Under the pieces are notes generated by a model. That model was not told the origin of the DNA and did no database searches. It was given only the letters and a program-made list of their open reading frames with translations. 23,633 nucleotides of DNA, from NCBI RefSeq assembly GCF_000717175.1, contig NZ_JNYD01000051.1, forward strand, positions 1-23,633, written 5' to 3'. Source of the stretch: Pseudonocardia autotrophica (GTDB lineage Bacteria > Actinomycetota > Actinomycetes > Mycobacteriales > Pseudonocardiaceae). A program made the position numbers and the translations under genes. Positions 17,484 through 23,633 of this stretch are shown piece by piece; position 1 is the first letter of the stretch, and every line of letters starts with the position of its first letter.

Positions 17484-17506
17484 GTGTGATGCTAGAATGC
17501 CAGTGA
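17470..17506 (+). promoter_or_regulatory. Internal promoter of the ring-cleavage half of the cluster, with repeated element
   Basis: TTGGGT (17470-17475), 17 bases, then TAGAAT (17493-17498), preceded by TG to make an extended -10. Overlapping it, TGTGATGCTAG (17485-17495) and ATGCCAGT (17497-17504) repeat the element at 14698-14725. TCACTG (17478-17483) and CAGTGA (17501-17506) form an inverted repeat around the -10. This is a probable GntR-controlled second promoter, just after the mhpD stop. Confidence 0.6.
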
Positions 17507-17574
17507 CCGGTTGACCCACTCTGGGTCTCCTCGATGTTCGGACCGGTTCGCGCCGGCAGCTCCGAGAAGGTGCC

Positions 17575-19473
17575 ATGGATACAACGACGCTTCCGCCGCC
17601 CGCCTTCACCCCGTTCACCCCGGCCGACGGCTTCGACACCGACGTGATCGTGATCGGGCTCGGCCCCGCCGGGGGCACCGCGGCGCTCGCCCTGGCCACC
17701 TACGGGATCCGTGTGCACGCGGTGTCGCTGTTCCCGTGGGTCGCGAACGGGCCTCGGGCCCACATCACCAACCAGCGCGCGGTCGAGGTTCTGCGCGACC
17801 TCGGCGTCGAGCGGGAGGCCCGGCGCTACGCCACCCCGTGGGACCAGATGGGGGACACGCTGTTCACCACGAGCCTGGCCGGTGAGGAGATCGTGCGGCT
17901 GCAGACGTGGGGGACCGGGGACCGCCGCTACGGCGACTACCTGCAGGGCAGCCCCTGCACGATGCTCGACATCCCGCAGCCGCTGATGGAGCCCGTTCTC
18001 ATCAGGAGTGCGGCCGAGCGCGGGGCGATCATCAGCTTCCACACCGAGTATCTCTCCCACGAGCAGGACAGCGAGGGCGTCACGGTGCTGTTCCGCGACA
18101 TGCGCACCGGGCAGACCTTCTCCCAGCGCGCCCGCTACCTGCTGGGCTTCGACGGTGCCCGCTCCAAGGTGGCCGAGGACATCGGCCTGCCCTTCGAGGG
18201 CGAGCTGGCTCGCGCCGGGACCAACTACATCCTGTTCAACGCGGACCTGAGCCGCTACGTGGCCCACCGGCCGAGCATCCTGCACTGGATCTACAACTCC
18301 AAGGCCGGCTTCGGCGAGATCGGCATGGGCCTGCTGCGCGCGATCAAGCCGTGGAACCAGTGGATCGCGGGCTGGGGCTTCGACATGGCCGACGGCGTGC
18401 CGGACCTGCCCGACGACGTCGTCAAGGACCGGATCCGGATGCTGGTCGGCGACGACGACCTCGACATTGAGATCGTGTCCCGCTCGGTGTGGTACGTCAA
18501 CCAGCAGCACGCCACGAACTACCAGGTCGGGAGGGTGTTCTGCGGCGGCGACGCCGTGCACCGGCACCCGCCGTCGTCCGGGCTGGGATCGAACACCTCC
18601 ATGCAGGACGCGTTCAACCTGGCCTGGAAGGTCGCCTACGTCGTCAAGGGGCACGCCGGGGCCGGCCTGCTCGACTCCTACACCCCGGAGCGGATGCCGG
18701 TCGGCAAGCAGATCGTCGCCCGGGCCAACCAGTCCCGCAAGGACTATGCCGGGCTGCGCGAGTGGCTGGCCGCGGACAGCGACGACCCAGTGCGCGACGG
18801 GCTGGCCAAGCTCAGGGAAGCCAGCCCCGAGGGGGTGGCGCTGCGCGAGCGGCTCTACGAGGCCCTCGAGCTGAAGAACACCGAGTTCAACGCCCACGGC
18901 GTCGAGCTCAACCAGCGCTACGAGTCCGCCGCGGTCGTACCCGACACCACCGTCGGTTCGGAGGAGTGGCCGCACCATCCCGAGCTGTACCTGCAGGCCA
19001 CCACCCGCCCCGGGGCGAAGCTGCCGCACGCCTGGCTCGTCGGGCCGGACGGCTGCCGGCTCTCGACCCTCGACGTCGTCGGCAAGGGCAAGATGACCCT
19101 GCTGACCGGCATCGGCGGCGCGGCCTGGAAGCGGGCCGCGCAGAAGCTGGACCTGCCCTTCCTGCGCACCGTGGTGGTGGGGGAGCCGGGCACCATCGAC
19201 CCCTACGGCAACTGGCACCGCGTGCGCGAGGTGCACGAGGCGGGCGCGATCCTCGTCCGGCCCGACGGCTACGTCGCCTGGCGGCACAGCGGCGCGGTCT
19301 GGGACGACGACCAGGCTCTTCGCGAGCTGCAGGCCGCGCTCGGCGCGGTGCTGGCCCAGGACACCGACCACGCGATCCGCGACACCGAGGGCCCGCCTAA
19401 AGCACCCGGGCCGTGCCGGTCGCCGTGCCACAGGTCGGCCCCGGCGACGGCTCAAACCGAGAGAACACCTTGA
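17575..19473 (+). CDS. FAD-dependent phenol hydroxylase, TfdB (2,4-dichlorophenol 6-monooxygenase) type
   Basis: A 632-residue class A flavoprotein hydroxylase; ATG 17575 follows GAAGGTG. It has the dinucleotide motif GLGPAG (28-33), the DG motif in GFDGARSKVAED (about 192) and the GD motif in CGGDAVHRHPPSSGLGSNTS (about 326), then a C-terminal thioredoxin-like domain. PRAHITNQRAVEVLRDLGVE, TSLAGEE, RYVAHRPSIL, NAHGVELNQRY and TRPGAKLPHAW closely follow TfdB. It would use NAD(P)H and oxygen to add an ortho hydroxyl to a phenol, forming a catechol. It takes the place of MhpA. The last 25 residues are proline- and serine-rich and look non-conserved. Halogenated phenol use cannot be assumed. Confidence 0.93.
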   Translation: MDTTTLPPPAFTPFTPADGFDTDVIVIGLGPAGGTAALALATYGIRVHAVSLFPWVANGPRAHITNQRAVEVLRDLGVEREARRYATPWDQMGDTLFTTSLAGEEIVRLQTWGTGDRRYGDYLQGSPCTMLDIPQPLMEPVLIRSAAERGAIISFHTEYLSHEQDSEGVTVLFRDMRTGQTFSQRARYLLGFDGARSKVAEDIGLPFEGELARAGTNYILFNADLSRYVAHRPSILHWIYNSKAGFGEIGMGLLRAIKPWNQWIAGWGFDMADGVPDLPDDVVKDRIRMLVGDDDLDIEIVSRSVWYVNQQHATNYQVGRVFCGGDAVHRHPPSSGLGSNTSMQDAFNLAWKVAYVVKGHAGAGLLDSYTPERMPVGKQIVARANQSRKDYAGLREWLAADSDDPVRDGLAKLREASPEGVALRERLYEALELKNTEFNAHGVELNQRYESAAVVPDTTVGSEEWPHHPELYLQATTRPGAKLPHAWLVGPDGCRLSTLDVVGKGKMTLLTGIGGAAWKRAAQKLDLPFLRTVVVGEPGTIDPYGNWHRVREVHEAGAILVRPDGYVAWRHSGAVWDDDQALRELQAALGAVLAQDTDHAIRDTEGPPKAPGPCRSPCHRSAPATAQTERTP

Positions 19474-19489
19474 CGGAGGAAGCACTGCG

Positions 19490-20374
19490 ATGACCGAGCG
19501 TCCCTACACCAGCGTCTGGAACGACCTCAACCAGGTCGAGTTCAGCCAGGGCTTCCTGCAGGCCGGGCCCTACCGGACCCGCTATTTGCACGCCGGTGAC
19601 GACTCCAAGCCCGTGCTGCTGTTCCTGCACGGCATCACCGGCCACGCCGAGGCCTACGTTCGCAACCTCAAGGCGCACGCCGAGCACTTCTCGGTCTGGG
19701 CGATCGACTTCATCGGGCACGGCTACTCCACCAAGCCCGACCACCCGCTGGAGATCCCGCACTACATCGACCAGGTCAACCACATCGTGGACACCCTCGG
19801 CGCGCAGAAGGCCTCCTTCTCCGGCGAGTCGCTCGGCGGCTGGGTCACCGCACGGTTCGCCCAGCAGCACCCCGAGCGCGTCGAGAAGATCGTGCTCAAC
19901 ACCATGGGCGGCACGATGGCCAACCTCAAGGTCATGGAGCGGCTCTACACGCTGTCCATGGAGGCCGCGAAGGACCCCTCCTGGGAGCGGGTCAAGGCGC
20001 GCCTGGAGTGGCTGATGGCCGACCCGACCATGGTCACCGACGACCTCATCCGCACCCGCCAGGCCATCTTCCAGCAGCCCGACTGGCTCAAGGCCTGCGA
20101 GTCGAACATGGCGCTGCAGGACCTCGAGACCCGCAAGCGCAACATGATCAGCGACGACGACCTGCGCGCGATCCAGGCCGAGGCCCTGGTCATCTGGACC
20201 ACCAAGGACCCCTCCGGCCCGGTCGACGAGGGCGAGCGCATCGCCTCGCTGATCCCGAACGGCCGCCTCGCCGTGATGGAGGAGTGCGGGCATTGGCCGC
20301 AGTACGAGGACACCGAGACCTTCAACAAGATCCACCTCGACTTCCTGCTCGGCCGAGAGGAAGCGGCGCGATGA
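19490..20374 (+). CDS. mhpC: Alpha/beta hydrolase, meta-cleavage product hydrolase
   Basis: A 294-residue alpha/beta-hydrolase; ATG 19490 follows GGAGGA (19475-19480). The oxyanion segment HGITG (47-51), nucleophile Ser114 in GESLGGW, acid Asp240 (TTKDPSGPVDEG) and His268 (CGHWPQYE) complete the triad in the usual order. Enzymes of this type (MhpC, BphD, HsaD) cut the carbon-carbon bond of the ring-opened product, releasing 2-hydroxypenta-2,4-dienoate and a side-chain acid. The nature of that acid depends on the ring substituent, which is unknown. It shares ATGA with the following dioxygenase gene and is thus coupled to it. Confidence 0.92.
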   Translation: MTERPYTSVWNDLNQVEFSQGFLQAGPYRTRYLHAGDDSKPVLLFLHGITGHAEAYVRNLKAHAEHFSVWAIDFIGHGYSTKPDHPLEIPHYIDQVNHIVDTLGAQKASFSGESLGGWVTARFAQQHPERVEKIVLNTMGGTMANLKVMERLYTLSMEAAKDPSWERVKARLEWLMADPTMVTDDLIRTRQAIFQQPDWLKACESNMALQDLETRKRNMISDDDLRAIQAEALVIWTTKDPSGPVDEGERIASLIPNGRLAVMEECGHWPQYEDTETFNKIHLDFLLGREEAAR

Positions 20375-21318
20375 CCCTCGCGCTGGTGGCGACGAGCCAC
20401 AGCCCGCTGCTCGACCACGCCGAGCTGCCCGACGACGTCGCCGCCGAGCTCGACGGCGCCTTCGGCCAGGCGCGCCGGTTCGTCCGCAATTTCGACCCGG
20501 ACGTCGTGGTCAACTTCGGACCGGACCACTACAACGGGTTCTTCTACCGGCTGATGCCGCCCTTCTGCGTCGGCTACGCCGCGCAGAGCATCGGCGACTA
20601 CGGCAGCCAGGCCGGCCGCCTCGACGTCCCTGAGGACCTCGCCCGCGGGATCGCCGAGGCCGCCCTCGACGCCGGGATCGACCTCGCCGTGTCCCTGGAC
20701 ATGGAGGTCGACCACGGCGCCGTGCAGCCGATGGAGATCCTCTTCGGCGACATCACCGCTAAGCCCTTCGTGCCGGTGTTCGTCAACTCCGTCGCGCCGC
20801 CGTTCACCCCGCTGCAGCGGGTCCGGCTACTCGGCGAGGCCATCGGCCGCTACCTGGCCGGGCTCGACCAGAAGGTGCTGCTGATCGCCTCCGGCGGGCT
20901 GTCCCACGATCCGCCGGTGCCGCGGTTGGCCACGGCCAACACCGACCAGCGCAGGATGCTGCTCGGCCAGGGCGGACCGCGGACCCCGGAGGCGCGCCGG
21001 GCCCGCCAGGAACGGGTCTTCGCCGCGGCACGGGACTTCGCCGCCGGCACCGCCACCATCCAGGACCTCGCCCCGGACTGGGACCGCGAGCTGATGACGA
21101 TCCTGGCCGGCGGGGACCTCACCCCGCTCGACGCCTGGACCCCGGACGAGATGACCCGCATCGCGGGCAACTCCTCCCACGAGGTCCGAACCTGGATCGC
21201 GGCCTACGCCGCGCTGGGCGCGGCCGGTCCCTACTCGGTCCGCTACAGCTACTACCGACCCATCCGTGAGCTCATCGCCGGTTTCGGCCTGACCACGGTC
21301 GCCCTCGACGGCCGCTGA
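20371..21318 (+). CDS. mhpB: Class III extradiol dioxygenase, 3-carboxyethylcatechol 2,3-dioxygenase type
   Basis: A 315-residue LigB-superfamily dioxygenase very like E. coli MhpB (314 residues). [16 protein letters not shown] (51-66), [10 protein letters not shown] with His115, and [11 protein letters not shown] with His179 keep the same numbering as the E. coli catalytic histidines. [12 protein letters not shown] is also conserved. It uses iron(II) and oxygen to open a 3-substituted catechol next to the diol. Its presence argues for a 2,3-dihydroxyphenyl-propionate-like intermediate rather than plain catechol. ATG 20371 overlaps the hydrolase stop by four bases. Confidence 0.95.
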   Translation: MTLALVATSHSPLLDHAELPDDVAAELDGAFGQARRFVRNFDPDVVVNFGPDHYNGFFYRLMPPFCVGYAAQSIGDYGSQAGRLDVPEDLARGIAEAALDAGIDLAVSLDMEVDHGAVQPMEILFGDITAKPFVPVFVNSVAPPFTPLQRVRLLGEAIGRYLAGLDQKVLLIASGGLSHDPPVPRLATANTDQRRMLLGQGGPRTPEARRARQERVFAAARDFAAGTATIQDLAPDWDRELMTILAGGDLTPLDAWTPDEMTRIAGNSSHEVRTWIAAYAALGAAGPYSVRYSYYRPIRELIAGFGLTTVALDGR

Positions 21319-21344
21319 GCCGTCGGGCACGAGGGAGCGCACAC

Positions 21345-22316
21345 ATGTCACGAACCAAGGTCGCGGTCATCGGCTCGGGCAACATCGGCTCCGACCTGAT
21401 GATGAAGGTCATCCGCCTGTCCGAGACGCTCGAGATGGGCGCGATGGTCGGCATCGACCCCGCCTCCGACGGGCTGGCCAGGGCCCAACGCCTTGGCATC
21501 CCGACCACCGCCGAGGGCGTCGACGGGCTCATCGCGTTGCCGAACTTCGATGAGATCGACGTCGTCTTCGACGCCACCTCGGCCCGCGCGCACCTCGCGA
21601 ATGCCGAGACGCTCGCCCCGCACGGCAAGATCCTCGTCGACCTCACCCCGGCGGCGATCGGCCCGTTCGTCGTGCCGGCGGTCAACCTCGACCAGCACAC
21701 CCAGGCGCGCAACGTCAACATGGTCACCTGCGGCGGGCAGGCCACCATCCCGATGGTCGCCGCCGTCGCCCGGGTCGCCCCGGTGCGCTACGCCGAGATC
21801 GTCGCCTCCATCGCCTCGAAGTCGGCCGGCCCGGGGACCCGGGCGAACATCGACGAGTTCACCGAGACCACGGCCAAGGCCATCGAGGTCGTCGGCGGGG
21901 CCGCTCGGGGAAAGGCGATCATCGTGCTCAACCCAGCGGAGCCGCCGATGATCATGCGGGACACCGTGCTGTGCCTGGCCGGCTCCGTCGACGAACCGGC
22001 CGCCGACCCGGAGGCGATCAAGGCCAGCGTGGCCGCGATGGCCGAGCAGGTCTCCCGGTACGTGCCCGGCTACCGGCTCAAGCAGCAGGTCCAGGTCACC
22101 CCGGTCGCCGACGACGAGCCCCTCGACACCCTCATCGGCGCCGGCGCACCGCGCCCGCGCTGGAAGGTGTCGGTGTTCCTCGAGGTCGAGGGGGCCGCCC
22201 ACTACCTGCCCGCCTACGCCGGGAACCTCGACATCATGACCTCGGCCGCCCTGCGCACCGCCGAGCTCCTCGCTGCGCACGCCGGCAGCACCCAGCCTGC
22301 GGTGGCCCTCCGATGA
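21345..22316 (+). CDS. mhpF: Acetaldehyde dehydrogenase (acylating)
   Basis: A 323-residue enzyme; ATG 21345 follows GAGGGAG. The NAD-binding start [14 protein letters not shown] (7-20), [13 protein letters not shown], the catalytic Cys129 in [10 protein letters not shown] and the [14 protein letters not shown] stretch are diagnostic of the MhpF/DmpF/BphJ family. It converts acetaldehyde and CoA to acetyl-CoA with NAD. It normally forms a channelling complex with the aldolase encoded next, and the two genes share ATGA (22313-22316), consistent with equal production. Confidence 0.96.
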   Translation: MSRTKVAVIGSGNIGSDLMMKVIRLSETLEMGAMVGIDPASDGLARAQRLGIPTTAEGVDGLIALPNFDEIDVVFDATSARAHLANAETLAPHGKILVDLTPAAIGPFVVPAVNLDQHTQARNVNMVTCGGQATIPMVAAVARVAPVRYAEIVASIASKSAGPGTRANIDEFTETTAKAIEVVGGAARGKAIIVLNPAEPPMIMRDTVLCLAGSVDEPAADPEAIKASVAAMAEQVSRYVPGYRLKQQVQVTPVADDEPLDTLIGAGAPRPRWKVSVFLEVEGAAHYLPAYAGNLDIMTSAALRTAELLAAHAGSTQPAVALR

Positions 22317-23341
22317 CCAGCTCGAACACTCCTCCCGCCTTGTACATCCAGGACGTCACCCTGCGGGACGGCATGCACGCCATCCGGCACCGCCTCGACC
22401 CCGCCGACCTGCGCCGGATCGCCGCGGCGCTCGACTCCGCCGGGGTGGACGCGATCGAGGTCGCCCACGGCGACGGCCTCGCCGGCGCGAGCCTGACCTA
22501 CGGCCCGGGCAGCAACACCGACTGGGAGTGGATCTCCGCCGCGGCAGACGTGGTGACCGACGCCGTACTCACCACACTGCTGCTGCCCGGCATCGGCACC
22601 CTGCACGAGCTGCAGAAGGCCTACGACCTGGGCGTGCGCTCGGTGCGCGTGGCCACCCACTCGACCGAAGCCGACATCGCCCTCCAGCACATCGGCAAGG
22701 CCCGCGAGCTGGGCATGGACGTGTCCGGCTTCCTGATGATGTCCCACATGGCACCGGCCGCCGAACTGGCCAAGCAGGCGAAGATCATGCAGGACGCCGG
22801 CGCGCACTGCGTCTACGTCACCGACTCCGGTGGCCGGCTGACCATGGGTGATGTCCGCGACCGCGTCCGCGCCTACCGCGACGTCCTCGACCCGGGCACC
22901 CAGATCGGCATCCACGCGCACGAGAACCTCTCGCTGTCGGTGGCGAACTCGGTCATTGCGGTCGAGGAGGGCGTCACCCGCGTCGACGCCTCCCTCGCCG
23001 GCCAGGGCGCCGGCGCCGGCAACTGCCCCATCGAGGCCTTCATCGCGGTCGCGAACCTGCACTGCTGGAAGCACAACTGCGACCTCTTCGCCCTGCAGGA
23101 CGCTGCCGAGGACCTCGTCCGCCCGCTGCAGGACCGCCCGGTCCGTGTTGACCGCGAGACGCTGACCCTGGGCTACGCCGGGGTGTACTCCAGCTTCCTG
23201 CGCCACGCGGAGCGGGCTGCAGCCGAGCACGGGCTCGACACCCGCGACATCCTGGTCGAGGTCGGCCGCCGCGGGCTGGTCGGCGGGCAAGAGGACATGA
23301 TCGTCGACGTCGCCCTCGACCTCGCGGCCACGAAGAAGTAG
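22313..23341 (+). CDS. mhpE: 4-hydroxy-2-oxovalerate aldolase
   Basis: A 342-residue DmpG/BphI/MhpE aldolase. ATG 22313 is chosen because it overlaps the mhpF stop. Key residues are Arg18 and Asp19 in [11 protein letters not shown] with His22, and the metal ligands His201 and His203 in [32 protein letters not shown] and the C-terminal DmpG-type communication domain (about 280-340) are complete. It splits 4-hydroxy-2-oxovalerate to pyruvate and acetaldehyde with a divalent metal, handing acetaldehyde to MhpF. It is the last gene of the cluster. Confidence 0.96.
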   Translation: MTSSNTPPALYIQDVTLRDGMHAIRHRLDPADLRRIAAALDSAGVDAIEVAHGDGLAGASLTYGPGSNTDWEWISAAADVVTDAVLTTLLLPGIGTLHELQKAYDLGVRSVRVATHSTEADIALQHIGKARELGMDVSGFLMMSHMAPAAELAKQAKIMQDAGAHCVYVTDSGGRLTMGDVRDRVRAYRDVLDPGTQIGIHAHENLSLSVANSVIAVEEGVTRVDASLAGQGAGAGNCPIEAFIAVANLHCWKHNCDLFALQDAAEDLVRPLQDRPVRVDRETLTLGYAGVYSSFLRHAERAAAEHGLDTRDILVEVGRRGLVGGQEDMIVDVALDLAATKK

Positions 23342-23520
23342 GAGCGTAAGAATCGCCTCGACGCTGAGAGGAGGTCGGAAGGTTATGATTGGCCCCGCGC
23401 CGACTGAATGCGCTCGCGGCGTGACACCACTCATGACACGAAATTCCGTTCAGGGGTGCTGTCAAAGGGGTTGGAGAGGGAGTTCGCGCCAGCGTTGTCG
23501 CTGGTAGGAGACCTGAGAGG
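23342..23520. other. Noncoding stretch between mhpE and the tRNA fragment
   Basis: No gene, strong hairpin or promoter is evident. It contains less GC-biased patches (GGTTATGATTGG, ACACGAAATTCC) than the cluster, consistent with a boundary region. Confidence 0.4.
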
Positions 23521-23578
23521 GGAGTGCCGCGCGCTTTACACCCGAGCGGTCGCAGGTTCGATCCCTGCCGCGCCCACC
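23521..23578 (+). pseudogene. tRNA 3' fragment (Val TAC-like), possible attachment site
   Basis: T stem GCAGG (23552-23556), loop TTCGATC, stem CCTGC (23564-23568), acceptor 3' strand CGCGCCC (23569-23575), then ACC. Upstream, TTTACAC would be an anticodon loop with TAC (valine), but the flanking stem pairs only three of five positions. No GGGCGCG partner for the acceptor exists in the preceding 100 bases. This is therefore a truncated or decayed tRNA, or the tRNA-identity block left by integration of a mobile island. Confidence 0.65.
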
Positions 23579-23581
23579 CTC

Positions 23582-23628
23582 CCTGACCAGGTCAGGAGCC
23601 CGCGTGACACGCTCAGCGGTCGCGTGTC
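23582..23628 (+). terminator. Palindrome and hairpin after the tRNA fragment
   Basis: CCTGACC-A-GGTCAGG (23582-23596) is a near-perfect palindrome. GACACGC (23606-23612) pairs with GCGTGTC (23622-23628) around a nine-base loop. The second is a plausible terminator of the former tRNA transcript; no T-run is visible before the window ends. Confidence 0.45.
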
Positions 23629-23633
23629 GTGAC

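Noticed and set aside
17413..19485. Long minus-strand open frame of about 690 codons opposite the phenol hydroxylase
   Set aside because: The plus strand encodes a clear TfdB-like protein with all flavin motifs; the antisense frame shows no recognisable domain.
23450..23578. Complete functional tRNA-Val gene
   Set aside because: The acceptor 5' strand is missing and the anticodon stem pairs only partly, so only the 3' part is supported.

Overview
The window is very GC-rich, uses many GTG starts and overlapping ATGA/GTGA gene junctions, and carries LLM-class flavoproteins, multi-copy acyl-CoA dehydrogenases and a TfdB-like hydroxylase. This points to a high-GC actinomycete, plausibly Pseudonocardiaceae (Pseudonocardia or Amycolatopsis type). 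The genus is inference only. It reads as a catabolic accessory region; no CRISPR array, insertion sequence or rRNA was seen.

Left end (1-4307): a family-4 glycosyltransferase on the minus strand is broken by two compensating frameshifts. Divergent from it is a tight plus-strand unit: a formaldehyde-dehydrogenase-like zinc alcohol dehydrogenase, a possible 27-residue ORF, a small SRPBCC-like protein and a second zinc alcohol dehydrogenase. It ends in a strong hairpin lying between convergent genes.

Middle (4332-13383, all minus strand): a type I Baeyer-Villiger monooxygenase with its own promoter; a tandem (double) TetR regulator; and a five-gene operon transcribed enoyl-CoA hydratase, acyl-CoA dehydrogenase, acyl-CoA dehydrogenase, acyl-CoA ligase, SMP-30 lactonase, closed by a hairpin. 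Together they could turn a cyclic or branched ketone into an ester or lactone (monooxygenase), open it (lactonase), activate the acid (ligase) and beta-oxidise it. The monooxygenase promoter and the operon promoter share the same TTGACA box and, 6 bp upstream of it, the same CTAAC-type element. This suggests one regulon, with the double TetR protein as the obvious candidate regulator.

Right (13893-23341): a GntR/FCD regulator diverges from a plus-strand aromatic meta-cleavage cluster: LLM flavin oxidoreductase, isochorismatase-fold protein lacking its usual catalytic triad, MhpD hydratase, then a second promoter and a TfdB-like phenol hydroxylase, MhpC hydrolase, MhpB class III extradiol dioxygenase, MhpF acetaldehyde dehydrogenase and MhpE aldolase. 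The last five plus MhpD form a full route from a phenol through a catechol to pyruvate and acetyl-CoA. The LLM plus isochorismatase-fold pair resembles the RutA/RutB arrangement and is the least explained part. Both promoters of this cluster carry a related element that is probably the GntR operator.

Far right (23342-23633): the 3' part of a tRNA (intact T arm and acceptor 3' strand, Val TAC-like anticodon loop) without a matching 5' half, followed by a hairpin. This looks like a tRNA remnant or an attachment site at the edge of an integrated island.
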